From Thermoflexaceae bacterium (GTDB lineage Bacteria > Bacillota > Clostridia > Lachnospirales > Lachnospiraceae), in assembly GCA_029226085.1 (NCBI GenBank), contig JAQXXN010000217.1, positions 1-36,086 of the forward strand: a stretch of 36,086 nucleotides of DNA, read 5' to 3'. The position numbers and the translations under genes were made by a program. The notes below the pieces were generated by a model. That model did not search any database. It was not told the origin of the DNA and worked only from the letters and a program-made list of their open reading frames with translations. Of the stretch, positions 1-8,292 are shown piece by piece; the first letter of the stretch is position 1, and each line of letters opens with the position of its first letter.

Positions 1-29
1 TATGTTTGAGGTATATTCCTGTAATATCC

Positions 30-1418
30 TTAAAGAATTCCATTCAAAGTCTCCACGAAATACTGAATCTGCTGTGCTGTAATACCGGAATAATTGATGA
101 TGAGTGTTGCATCATAAGCCGGATTATGATGTTCACAGTACTCGGACAGGCAGGAGATGAGGATTTTCTTTTCTCTGAGTTTCTGAATCAGCTCGTTGTC
201 CGTAAGAGAGGTGGTGACTTTCAGAAGGAAATGGGTTCCGGCAGCGTCTTCGATAACCTGGGACTTTTCGGATAGCGAAGAATGGCTGATTGCCTCGATA
301 AAGTCGTTATGCTGTTTTACATAGAAACGCTTCATGCGGTTTATATGGCGCTCTAAATAGCCGCCGTCCATGAATTTCGCAAGGGTAAACTGGTCGAAGC
401 TTGAAACAGAGCAGGAATAGAAATTCATGGTAGAAATATATTTTTCCATAAGCTCCTCCGGAAGTACCATATAGCTGATACGGACGGCAGGGGCAATACA
501 TTTGGAAAACGTATTCATGTATATTACCTTTCCACGTACATCAATACTGTACAGGGGAGGAACCGGAATTCCGTGATAACGGTATTCACAGTCGTAGTCA
601 TCCTCGATGATGTAGCGGTCCTTTTTTTCATTAACCCAGGAGAGAAGTTCAAGCCTTCTGGTAATGGGCATTACAAGACCAAGGGGAAAGTGATGCGCCG
701 GTGCGACATGCACCACATCACAATCGGAGGCTTCTAAGAAATCCATGCGGATGCCGTCCTTATCCAGCCCAATTGCCTCATAAAAAACCTCATTACTCTG
801 ATATATGGCGCGGATTTTATTGTAACCCGGGTCTTCCACGGCAAAACGAGTGTTTCGTCCGAGAAGCTGGATAAGACGGGTATACAGATATTCCGTACCG
901 GCTCCGATGATAATCTGGTCAGGGGAAACGGTCATTCCGCGAAATTCCAGAAGATAGCGTGCGATTGCAATACGAAGCTCGCTAAGACCGTTAAAAGGTA
1001 CGGTATCCAAGAGGCGGGATGTGTCATAAGAAAGTGTTTCACGCATCATGCGGTACCAGGTGGAAGCCGGAAACATTTCCATGCTGTTTTTATTTGCCTT
1101 CAAATCTACCAGATAAGCTTCATCCTGATATTTGGAATGATAAGGCCGGGTACGGACGGAGGGTGTGCGGTAATCGGAAAGCTGACTGACAAAAAAGCCC
1201 TTTTTTTCAACGGAATATACATATCCTTCCAGAAGAAGCTGGGAATAAGCATTTTCCACGGTTTTTACACTGATGCCAAGATGGGCTGCAAGGGAGCGCT
1301 TGGAAGGAAGGATGGAATCCGGAGCAAGGGATTTATTTATGATGTCTTTTTTGATGCTTTCATAAAGTTGTATGTAAAGGGATGTGGCAGATTCGTAATT
1401 TAAATTCACGGTAATCAT
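30..1418 (-). CDS. MocR/PdxR-family transcriptional regulator with aminotransferase-like domain
   Basis: This is a 462-residue GntR-type DNA-binding domain fused to a fold-type I aminotransferase domain. The winged helix spans about residues 10-78, with the recognition region SKRSLAAHLGIS at 39-50. The aminotransferase-like part starts near residue 105 and keeps the PLP-site motifs EDDYD at 272-276 and TFSK, with the Schiff-base lysine at K306, so PLP binding is expected. MocR proteins sense PLP or an amino-compound adduct and usually control a neighbouring gene. Here the neighbour is the divergent SDR at 1534. The start is fixed by AGGAGG eight bases upstream of the ATG. Full family length with no break. 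The ligand and direct target are inferred from position only. Confidence 0.93.
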   Translation of the reverse strand: MITVNLNYESATSLYIQLYESIKKDIINKSLAPDSILPSKRSLAAHLGISVKTVENAYSQLLLEGYVYSVEKKGFFVSQLSDYRTPSVRTRPYHSKYQDEAYLVDLKANKNSMEMFPASTWYRMMRETLSYDTSRLLDTVPFNGLSELRIAIARYLLEFRGMTVSPDQIIIGAGTEYLYTRLIQLLGRNTRFAVEDPGYNKIRAIYQSNEVFYEAIGLDKDGIRMDFLEASDCDVVHVAPAHHFPLGLVMPITRRLELLSWVNEKKDRYIIEDDYDCEYRYHGIPVPPLYSIDVRGKVIYMNTFSKCIAPAVRISYMVLPEELMEKYISTMNFYSCSVSSFDQFTLAKFMDGGYLERHINRMKRFYVKQHNDFIEAISHSSLSEKSQVIEDAAGTHFLLKVTTSLTDNELIQKLREKKILISCLSEYCEHHNPAYDATLIINYSGITAQQIQYFVETLNGIL

Positions 1419-1453
1419 GCATCTGACCTCCTAAAATTTTTATAAATTGAGTA

Positions 1454-1495
1454 TTTAAAAGATATCAGTAATCATTATAATAAAGATATCAGTAA
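1454..1495. promoter_or_regulatory. Shared MocR/SDR promoter with two exact 14-bp direct repeats
   Basis: AAAGATATCAGTAA occurs at 1458-1471 and again, identically and in the same orientation, at 1482-1495, a 24-bp period. A TATAAT at 1476-1481 lies between the copies, with a weak TTTAAA -35 at 1454-1459 (16-bp spacer) for the rightward SDR transcript. MocR regulators typically bind direct repeats in the divergent intergenic region, so these are the likely operator. The repeats are seen directly; the binding is inference. Confidence 0.7.
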
Positions 1496-1533
1496 AAAAC
1501 AAGAGAAAGCCGTAAGGCGGTTAGGAGGAAATC

Positions 1534-2322
1534 ATGGGTGTATATGTAGTAACAGGCGGCTCAAGCGGAATTGGAGCAGCTGCAGTTGCAATTCTTAAGA
1601 ACGAAGGACATGAGGTTATTAACGTGGATTTAAAGAATGGCGATATCTGTGCCAATCTTGCCACACCGGAGGGAAGACAGAGCGCAATTGATGCAATTCA
1701 TGAAAAATGCAGGGACGGTCTGGACGGAATTATCTGTAATGCAGGCGTATCCGGTAACTGCGGTAATCTTGAGCTTGTTATTTCGTTAAATTATTTTGGC
1801 ACGGTAAAGGTGGCAAGAGGTGTCTATGACCTGCTTAAGAAAAAGCGCGGAAGCGTTGTGGTAACAGTATCTAATACCATATCACAGGGAACCGGACGCA
1901 TGGATATTGTAGACCTTTTAAATAACGTGGGAGACGAACAGAGAATCTGTAACATTGTTAAGAATCTGGATGCCAAAAACCAGACCGTGGGACAGTCCAT
2001 TTACATGGCTACCAAGTATGCTCTCGCAAGATGGGTCAGAAGAGTATCGGCATCCTGGGCAGCCAATGGAATTCGTGTCAATGCCGTTGCACCGGGAAAT
2101 GTACGGACACCGATGACAGACAGCTTAAGTGATGCGGCAAAATTTGCGGTAAGCGCCCTCCCAATACCGGTACGTTATGGTTCGGATGCACTGATGGATC
2201 CGGAAGAAATCGCCGAATCCATGAAGTTCCTTCTGTCCAATGCGGCAAGAGGCGTCAATGGTATCATTCTGTTTACTGATGGCGGAACGGATGCACTGTT
2301 GAATTCAGAAAAGGTATATTAA
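1534..2322 (+). CDS. Short-chain dehydrogenase/reductase, 3-alpha-hydroxysteroid dehydrogenase-like
   Basis: A 262-residue classical SDR that uses NAD(P)H to reduce a carbonyl or oxidise an alcohol. The Rossmann motif TGGSSGIG is at residues 7-14, the NAG motif at 69-71, the catalytic Ser at about 113, and the YxxxK pair at Y157 and K161. The overall run, including NYFGT near 86, an insert of about 30 residues before the catalytic Tyr, and the TDGG ending, resembles from memory the Comamonas 3-alpha-hydroxysteroid dehydrogenase/carbonyl reductase more than FabG-type reductases. Strong AGGAGG site. It is followed within 15 bases by an NTF2-fold gene and is divergent from a MocR regulator that probably controls it. 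SDR membership is certain; the substrate is not. Confidence 0.9.
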   Translation: MGVYVVTGGSSGIGAAAVAILKNEGHEVINVDLKNGDICANLATPEGRQSAIDAIHEKCRDGLDGIICNAGVSGNCGNLELVISLNYFGTVKVARGVYDLLKKKRGSVVVTVSNTISQGTGRMDIVDLLNNVGDEQRICNIVKNLDAKNQTVGQSIYMATKYALARWVRRVSASWAANGIRVNAVAPGNVRTPMTDSLSDAAKFAVSALPIPVRYGSDALMDPEEIAESMKFLLSNAARGVNGIILFTDGGTDALLNSEKVY

Positions 2323-2337
2323 TGGGAGGAAATGACA

Positions 2338-2670
2338 ATGAGAGCGATTGAAAAGTATATAGATGCATTAAAAAGATGTGATAATCAAGCACTTGCGGAA
2401 ATCTTTGCACCGGACGGCACCCTCAGGGATTACTGCCCGAACAGTACCGGACGTCAGGAATATCATGTATATGGCAGGGAAGCCATTGACATGTTTTTCA
2501 AGAATAAATTTTCTTTCCGCCAGTATCAGATTTCCGATGCAGAAATTGTAAATGACTGGCAGGCAGAGTTTGTGGCATCCATTGGAGGATACTATGTCAT
2601 GGCAATTGCAACGGTGCGCAGGGTAGATGAAAATGGACTGATAACCAGACTTACGGTACGTCCGAAGTAG
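2338..2670 (+). CDS. NTF2/SnoaL-like (ketosteroid-isomerase fold) protein
   Basis: A protein of about 110 residues with the pattern of the NTF2-like alpha/beta cone fold: an N-terminal helix (IEKYIDALKRCD), then FAPDGTLRDY, a middle helix, and C-terminal strands. This fold serves isomerases, cyclases and binding proteins in many pathways. An ATG at 2332 is only one base from GGAGGA, so the ATG at 2338, with a seven-base gap, is the better start. It is in operon with the SDR. No catalytic residues can be assigned by eye; it may be an isomerase, a dehydratase or a non-catalytic partner. Confidence 0.8.
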   Translation: MRAIEKYIDALKRCDNQALAEIFAPDGTLRDYCPNSTGRQEYHVYGREAIDMFFKNKFSFRQYQISDAEIVNDWQAEFVASIGGYYVMAIATVRRVDENGLITRLTVRPK

Positions 2671-2701
2671 GCTCATGGCAGATTTGTGAGTGAAAATTTT
2701 C

Positions 2702-2731
2702 TTGACTTTTTCTTTTATCATTTGATAAAAT
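2702..2731 (+). promoter_or_regulatory. Promoter candidate upstream of the MATE gene
   Basis: TTGACT at 2702-2707 and TAAAAT at 2726-2731 are separated by 18 bases. Transcription would start about 2738, only some ten bases before the strong hairpin at 2749-2786. Confidence 0.5.
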
Positions 2732-2748
2732 ACATACTGTCGAGTAGC

Positions 2749-2786
2749 AAAAAGGCGTAAATCCAGATTTGGATTTACGCCTTTTT
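2749..2786. terminator. Perfect 17-bp hairpin, terminator-like in both directions
   Basis: Arms 2749-2765 and 2770-2786 are exact reverse complements around a 4-base loop, flanked by an A-run on the left and a T-run on the right. It can terminate the SDR/NTF2 transcript. Because a promoter candidate lies just upstream, it also sits in the presumed leader of the MATE gene and could act as an attenuator. Confidence 0.8.
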
Positions 2787-2829
2787 GTTATGGAAAAAAG
2801 ATATGGTATCAGACCATTAGGAGGTTATT

Positions 2830-4248
2830 ATGGAACAAAAATCAAATACTTTTCTGGAAACAGAAAAAATAGGGAAATTAATGCGGATGTATTCCGTACC
2901 CTGCATTATTTCATTATTAGTAGCGGCACTTTATAATATCGTGGACCAGATATTTATTGCCAATGCAAGCTATCTTGGTTCTTACGGAAATGCTGCTAAT
3001 ACGGTTGTATTTCCACTGACCGTTGTGGCTTTGGCGATTGCTGTCATGATTGGCGATGGATGTTGTGCTTTTGTAAGCATCTGTCTTGGCGCGGATGAAA
3101 AGGAAAATGCACATAAGAGTATTGGCAGTGCAGTCCTTCTTTGCGTTATTTCCAGTGTGATTCTTACGGCAGTATATCTTATTTTTAATGAACAAATTCT
3201 ATCCATGTTCGGTGGCAGGGTAAATGAAGAGACATTTATACAGTCCAAGGAATATTTCTTCTATATCTCGCTGGGAATTCCGTTTTACATGTTCGGACAG
3301 GCAATGAATCCGGTTATCCGTTCTGATGGAAGTCCAAAATTTGCAATGATTTCCACACTGGCAGGTGCTGTCGTGAACATCATTCTGGACCCAATCTTTA
3401 TTTTTGTTTTGAAATGGGGCATGATGGGTGCTGCAGTTGCCACGGTTGCAGGGCAGGTTGTGACAGCCGTACTGGCAGTATGGTATTTGTGTCACATGAA
3501 AGCGGTAAAGTTGTCCAAAGCAAGTTTTAGAATTCACACAAAGCTTGCAGGACGTTATCTGGCACTGGGAATTACAAGCTTTCTGTCACAGATTTCACTG
3601 GTTGCGGCAATGGCGGCAATTAACAACATGATTCGTAAATATGGTGCAATGGATGCCATTTTCGGACAGGCAGAATATGCACAGATTCCCATGGCGGTTG
3701 TAGGAATTGTCATGAAGTTCTTCCAGATTGTCATATCCATTGCAGTGGGCATGGCAGCGGGATGCATACCGATTGTGGGATATAACATGGGTGCCAAAAG
3801 GTTTGACCGTGCAAAAGCTCTTTTTACGAAACTTCTTATCTGTGAAGCCATTGTGGGAGCAGTGGCACTGTTCATTGTTGAAGTGTTCCCGGGACAGCTG
3901 ATTCAAATCTTCGGTGCGGCAAATGAGAGTCAGTATTATACGGATTTTGCAATCAAGGCGTTCCGTACATACTTGTGCATGATGGTATTTGCAACGGTAA
4001 ATAAGGGAACCTTTATTTATCTGCAGTCACTGGGTAAGGCACTTGCTTCCACCGTCCTTTCCATGATCAGGGAAGTCATCTTTGGCGTGGGATTTGCAAT
4101 TATCCTTCCGGTATTTTTCGGACTGGACGGAGTGCTTTACTCCATGCCGGTATCGGATATTCTTACCTTTATCATGTCGGCCGGTGTCATTGCATATACC
4201 TACCGCACACTTGGTAATGATGAGAAAAAAGAAAGAGCAAAAGGCTAA
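2830..4248 (+). CDS. MATE-family multidrug/cation antiporter
   Basis: A 472-residue polytopic membrane protein of the MATE family, which exports cationic drugs, metabolites or toxins using a Na+ or H+ gradient. It shows two homologous halves, each opening with a hydrophobic bundle; the family-typical start near residue 20 (RMYSVPCIISLLVAALYN, then DQIFI) and the second-half repeat GCIPIVGYNMGAKR are clear. About twelve membrane segments can be picked out, matching normal length. AGGAGG site seven bases before the ATG. The cytidylate-kinase-like gene follows after 15 bases, so they probably share a transcript. The substrate cannot be read from sequence. Confidence 0.93.
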   Translation: MEQKSNTFLETEKIGKLMRMYSVPCIISLLVAALYNIVDQIFIANASYLGSYGNAANTVVFPLTVVALAIAVMIGDGCCAFVSICLGADEKENAHKSIGSAVLLCVISSVILTAVYLIFNEQILSMFGGRVNEETFIQSKEYFFYISLGIPFYMFGQAMNPVIRSDGSPKFAMISTLAGAVVNIILDPIFIFVLKWGMMGAAVATVAGQVVTAVLAVWYLCHMKAVKLSKASFRIHTKLAGRYLALGITSFLSQISLVAAMAAINNMIRKYGAMDAIFGQAEYAQIPMAVVGIVMKFFQIVISIAVGMAAGCIPIVGYNMGAKRFDRAKALFTKLLICEAIVGAVALFIVEVFPGQLIQIFGAANESQYYTDFAIKAFRTYLCMMVFATVNKGTFIYLQSLGKALASTVLSMIREVIFGVGFAIILPVFFGLDGVLYSMPVSDILTFIMSAGVIAYTYRTLGNDEKKERAKG

Positions 4249-4263
4249 AAAGGAGGTTTTATC

Positions 4264-4854
4264 ATGAGTTATCATATTATTACAATCAGTCGTGAATTCG
4301 GAAGCGGCGGAAGATTTATCGGGGAGAAGGTGGCAAACCGTCTGGGATTTTCCTATTATGACAAGGAAATTATCGCAAAGGTGGCAGAACAGACCGGACT
4401 TGCAAAGGATTACATAGAAAAAATGGGCGAGTATGCACCGACAAAATCGTTGTTTTCCTACCTGCTTGCCGGACGTGACAATTCAGGGCAATCAATGGAA
4501 GACTATGTTCTTGCCGCACAGAGAAAAATAATCCTTACACTGGCAGACAAAGAACCATGTGTCATCGTGGGAAGATGTGCCGATTACATTCTACGGGACA
4601 GAGAGGATTGCCTGAATGTATTTATTTATGGAAATGAGAAGGAAAAGAGTGAACGAATCCAGAAACTTTATGAAAAGAGTCCGGAAGATGCCATAAAACT
4701 CATGGCAGAGACGGATAAGAAGAGAAGCCTCAATTATAACTATTATACCAATCGTACCTGGGGGGATGTGAAGAATTATTCCCTGGCACTTAACAGCAGT
4801 GTGCTGGGGTATGAAAAATGCATTGAGATTATTACCGGTCTTATAAACTCTTAA
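4264..4854 (+). CDS. Cytidylate kinase-like family protein
   Basis: A 196-residue soluble protein of the cytidylate-kinase-like family common in Clostridia. The N-terminus ITISREFGSGGRFIGEKVA resembles the nucleotide-binding loop of this family but lacks the classical GxxGxGKS lysine motif of true Cmk, so it is not the housekeeping CMP kinase. Further family features are YYDKEI near residue 37 and the VIVGRCADYIL stretch about residue 100, followed by the arginine-containing lid region. AAGGAGG precedes the start. It lies 15 bases after the MATE gene. Its physiological phosphate acceptor is unknown. Confidence 0.85.
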   Translation: MSYHIITISREFGSGGRFIGEKVANRLGFSYYDKEIIAKVAEQTGLAKDYIEKMGEYAPTKSLFSYLLAGRDNSGQSMEDYVLAAQRKIILTLADKEPCVIVGRCADYILRDREDCLNVFIYGNEKEKSERIQKLYEKSPEDAIKLMAETDKKRSLNYNYYTNRTWGDVKNYSLALNSSVLGYEKCIEIITGLINS

Positions 4855-4883
4855 TTGATTTATTCCTTTCTTTTTATTATAAT
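4855..4883 (+). promoter_or_regulatory. purD promoter
   Basis: TTGATT at 4855-4860, a 17-base spacer, and a perfect TATAAT at 4878-4883, about 40 bases before the purD start. No purine riboswitch fits in the remaining leader. Confidence 0.7.
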
Positions 4884-4924
4884 AATGTATATGCTAAAAT
4901 GTAATAAAAAGGAGAACTTTTATA

Positions 4925-6196
4925 ATGAAGGTACTGGTTGTTGGCGGCGGTGGAAGAGAACACGCACTTTGCTGGAAGATTTCAAAGAGTAAGAAGGTTG
5001 ATAAGATTTACTGTGCACCGGGTAATGCCGGAATCGGTGAGATTGCGGAATGCGTACCGATTGGTGCAATGGAATTTGATAAATTAACAGCTTTTGCAAA
5101 GGAGAATGCAATTGATTTAACGGTTGTCGGCATGGATGATCCGCTGGTTGGCGGAATCGTGGATGCATTTGAGGCAGAAGGCCTTCGTGTATTCGGACCG
5201 AGAAAGAATGCTGCAATTCTGGAAGGATCCAAGGCATTTTCCAAGGATCTGATGAAGAAATACAACATCCCGACAGCAGCCTATGAGAATTTTCATTCCC
5301 CTGAGGATGCCATGAAATATCTTGAAACAGCAGATATGCCGATTGTGTTAAAGGCGGACGGCCTCGCACTGGGAAAGGGTGTTCTTATCTGTAATACAAG
5401 ACAAGAGGCAATGGAAGGTGTTAAGACACTGATGCTTGACAAACAGTTTGGTGATGCAGGGAATACCATTGTCATTGAAGAATTCATGACAGGCCGTGAG
5501 GTTTCGGTATTATCCTTTGTAGACGGTGACACCATTAAAATCATGACATCTGCCCAGGATCACAAGAGAGCAAAAGATGGTGACCAGGGCCTTAATACCG
5601 GCGGTATGGGAACTTTTTCACCAAGTCCTTTCTATACTAAAGAAGTTGATGAATTCTGTAAGAAATACATTTACCAGGCAACGGTGGATGCCATGAAGGC
5701 AGAAGGAAGAACCTTTAAGGGAATTATCTTCTTTGGACTGATGCTTACGGAAAAAGGACCAAGAGTCCTTGAGTATAATGCACGTTTTGGCGATCCGGAG
5801 ACACAGGTTGTTCTTCCAAGAATGAAGAATGATATCGTGGAAGTCTTTGAGGCATGCATCGATGGAACATTAGATCAGATTGATCTTCAGTTCGAGGATA
5901 ATGCAGCGGTATGTGTCGTACTGGCATCCGACGGCTATCCGGAAAAGTACGAAAAAGGCTTTGTTATCAGGGGACTTGAGAACTTTAAGGATAAAGATGA
6001 TTACTTTGTATTCCATGCAGGAAGTAAGCGGACGGATGCCGGTATTGTGACAAACGGCGGCCGTGTACTTGGCGTAACGGCAACGGGAGCCAATCTTAAG
6101 GAAGCACGTGCCAATGCCTATAAGGCAACCGAGTGGATTGACTTTGAGAATAAGTACATGAGACATGATATCGGAAAAGCAATTGATGAGGCTTAA
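4925..6196 (+). CDS. purD: Phosphoribosylamine--glycine ligase (GAR synthetase)
   Basis: A 423-residue ATP-grasp ligase that joins phosphoribosylamine to glycine with ATP, the second step of de novo purine synthesis, in the cytosol. The N-terminal signature KVLVVGGGGREHALCW is at residues 2-17. The ATP-grasp core includes KADGLALGKGV around residue 142, and the metal/ATP site ends in NARFGDPETQVVLP near residue 285. Full length, good ribosome site, own promoter. It stands apart from other pur genes, which in many Firmicutes form one operon. The window also has a PurF-like paralogue at 10379-11788, but that gene is not co-transcribed with it. Confidence 0.97.
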   Translation: MKVLVVGGGGREHALCWKISKSKKVDKIYCAPGNAGIGEIAECVPIGAMEFDKLTAFAKENAIDLTVVGMDDPLVGGIVDAFEAEGLRVFGPRKNAAILEGSKAFSKDLMKKYNIPTAAYENFHSPEDAMKYLETADMPIVLKADGLALGKGVLICNTRQEAMEGVKTLMLDKQFGDAGNTIVIEEFMTGREVSVLSFVDGDTIKIMTSAQDHKRAKDGDQGLNTGGMGTFSPSPFYTKEVDEFCKKYIYQATVDAMKAEGRTFKGIIFFGLMLTEKGPRVLEYNARFGDPETQVVLPRMKNDIVEVFEACIDGTLDQIDLQFEDNAAVCVVLASDGYPEKYEKGFVIRGLENFKDKDDYFVFHAGSKRTDAGIVTNGGRVLGVTATGANLKEARANAYKATEWIDFENKYMRHDIGKAIDEA

Positions 6197-6257
6197 ACGG
6201 AAAATATTACTTCCATAAAATCAAAAGAGGACTTTCTTATAAAAGATGGGATGACAG

Positions 6258-7430
6258 ATGAGTAAGAAGAGGGTAATAGTATTTACAGGGATTATCATAT
6301 TGATTGCAATTGGATTTCTGATGTTATATGTGGAAGCTTACAGGGAGTCCAGTGCTCTTTTTAAATCAGAACTGGTAAATGGGGAGAAGAACAATTCCTT
6401 TGATTTGGAAATATCGGTATCGGAGGGATGGGATTCTCCCGAAAGACCCAAGAATGAGAAATTCGGTGCACAATATGACGGAATCATAACGAATAATACA
6501 GAAATGGATCTTTCAGACTGGATTATTACTTTGGAAGTTCCAATGGAATGTAGAATTGACAGCGCATGGAATGGAGAGTATGTTATTGAGGGAAATTACA
6601 TCATTATTACCCCGGTGGAATATAATAATCCAATTAAGGCAGGAGAATCCATTACCTTTGGCAGTGTGCTGTATTCCGGGGAAGTTATGGATTTTACCGG
6701 AGGCTCTATTGAGGGCAGGCTGGTCCGTAAAGTAACCCAGTATAAGAGATTCTGGGCTCTGGCAGGATGCCTGGTGCTATGGGTTATTATATTGTTGATT
6801 CATCTGGTCAGCGAAATTAAGGTTGCACGTTACCGCAGGAGACAGAAGCGGGATGAAGAGATAATCAGTCAGGCAATGGATACCATGGCAGGATTGATTG
6901 ATGCCAAGGATCCTTATACCAGGGAGCATTCCAGGCGTGTTGCGGAATATTCTGTGGAACTTGGAAAGAGACTTGGACTTTCCGGAGAAGAATTACAGAA
7001 CCTGTATTACATAGCATTAATGCATGACTGCGGCAAGATAGGAACAACGGATGTTATCCTCAATAAAAATGCCAAGCTGTCGGATGAGGAAAGAGTTGCC
7101 ATCGAGACCCATACCATTGCAGGTGGAAAGGCATTGAAGAATTTCACTGCAATAGAAGGAATCAGTGACGGTGCCATGTATCATCATGAGCGGTACGATG
7201 GAAAGGGGTATCCCGAAGGACTTGCAGGAGAGGCAATTCCTTTCTATGCAAGAATTATCTGTGTTGCCGATTCCTTTGATACCATGAACAGTGACCGCTG
7301 TTATCGTGCGAAGCTCCCAATGGAGCAGATTCTAAAAGAATTAAATGACAATATGGGAAAGCAGTTTGATCCCAATATTGCCATTCATATGATTGCGATG
7401 ATTAAGGAAGGATATTTCGCAGATTCGTAA
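6258..7430 (+). CDS. HD-GYP phosphodiesterase with external CBM2-like sensor domain
   Basis: A 390-residue membrane protein. Membrane segment 1 is at residues 5-27, an extracytoplasmic domain at about 30-163, membrane segment 2 at 165-187, and a cytoplasmic HD-GYP domain at about 205-385. The HD pair is in MHDCGK (H256, D257), and HHxxYDGKGYP at 309-319 is intact, so cyclic-di-GMP hydrolysis is plausible. The external domain carries a CBM2-like pattern: tNNTEMDLSDW (W88), SAWNG (W104), then AGESITFG near 128-135. That suggests polysaccharide binding as input. Its last 29 bases overlap the convergent PHP gene. The HD-GYP assignment is firm; the CBM2-like assignment is by pattern. Confidence 0.9.
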   Translation: MSKKRVIVFTGIIILIAIGFLMLYVEAYRESSALFKSELVNGEKNNSFDLEISVSEGWDSPERPKNEKFGAQYDGIITNNTEMDLSDWIITLEVPMECRIDSAWNGEYVIEGNYIIITPVEYNNPIKAGESITFGSVLYSGEVMDFTGGSIEGRLVRKVTQYKRFWALAGCLVLWVIILLIHLVSEIKVARYRRRQKRDEEIISQAMDTMAGLIDAKDPYTREHSRRVAEYSVELGKRLGLSGEELQNLYYIALMHDCGKIGTTDVILNKNAKLSDEERVAIETHTIAGGKALKNFTAIEGISDGAMYHHERYDGKGYPEGLAGEAIPFYARIICVADSFDTMNSDRCYRAKLPMEQILKELNDNMGKQFDPNIAIHMIAMIKEGYFADS

Positions 7431-8244
7431 GTACCTCATACGGAATCTTGAGATTTCCCTTCCCGGTTCCAAGCTTTATATAAGGTTTGTTATCACCGTG
7501 AAAATCAGAACCGCCGGATATTGTCAGGCGGTTTTCTTTTGCCAGTTTCCGAATCAGGGTTTCATCAGAAGGAGTATATGTGGAATAGATGGCTTCGATA
7601 CCGTCAAGACCGCATTTTTTCAGGTAAACGACCATTTTCGTAAGTTCGGCTGTTCCCATTTTGTATAGGATTGGATGGGCAAGGATGGCAATACCACCTG
7701 CGTCATGAATGAGGCGGATGGTTTCCTCACATGGCATCTTATACCGTGGAACATAGCAGGGACCGTTATCGTTAAGATACCGGTCAAAGGCTTCCCTGAC
7801 GGAAGAAACAAAATTATTTTCATGAAGCCAGGAAGCAAAATGTGCCCGCGTAATGACTGCATCCGGAAAACGTTCTTTTAGCATTACGGTGGTAACGGGG
7901 ATGTTTCGTTCCTGAAATTTTTCTGCCATCTGTTCGTTACGGGTGTCACGGGTATCCTTAAGGTAATCCAGTTCAGCACAAAAGTCCGGATTCTCATAAT
8001 CAATAAACAGTCCCACGATGTGTATTTCTTTCTTTAGATAAGAACAGCTGAGTTCTACTCCGGGAATGACCTCGATTCCCATTTCTTTACCGGCATCCAG
8101 TGCTTCTTCTATGCCGGCAATGGTATCATGGTCTGTAAGCGCAACGGCGCGAAGCTTTGTTTCTTTTGCCAGACAAATAACCTCAGATGGACTTAAGGTT
8201 CCATCTGAGGCAGTTGAGTGGACATGTAAATCAACAATATCCAA
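7402..8244 (-). CDS. PHP-domain phosphoesterase (RNase AM/TrpH-like)
   Basis: A 280-residue metal-dependent phosphoesterase of the PHP superfamily. The expected ligands are present: HVHSTASDG with the HxH pair at residues 7-9, DHD near 39, PGVE near 61, the AH in ITRAH, ILAHP, and SDFHG near the C-terminus. Relatives act as 5'-3' exoribonucleases on short RNAs or as 3',5'-nucleoside bisphosphate phosphatases. It is 48 bases behind the ABC-F gene on the same strand, probably one transcript, and overlaps the tail of the convergent HD-GYP gene. The exact substrate is not determinable by eye. Confidence 0.9.
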   Translation of the reverse strand: MDIVDLHVHSTASDGTLSPSEVICLAKETKLRAVALTDHDTIAGIEEALDAGKEMGIEVIPGVELSCSYLKKEIHIVGLFIDYENPDFCAELDYLKDTRDTRNEQMAEKFQERNIPVTTVMLKERFPDAVITRAHFASWLHENNFVSSVREAFDRYLNDNGPCYVPRYKMPCEETIRLIHDAGGIAILAHPILYKMGTAELTKMVVYLKKCGLDGIEAIYSTYTPSDETLIRKLAKENRLTISGGSDFHGDNKPYIKLGTGKGNLKIPYEVLTNLRNILP

Positions 8245-8292
8245 AATAAATTCCTCTTTTCATTATGATTCACAAGTTCGGAAAGAGACGGA

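Noticed and set aside
76..97. Search for CRISPR, mobile element, phage or tRNA features across the window
   Set aside because: No repeat-spacer pattern, transposase, integrase or tRNA-like cloverleaf was seen anywhere; the coordinates given are only a placeholder for a whole-window negative.
3199..3906. Several long minus-strand frames inside the MATE gene
   Set aside because: They are shadows of a clear membrane-protein gene and are rich in His, Cys and Asn, as expected from antisense translation.
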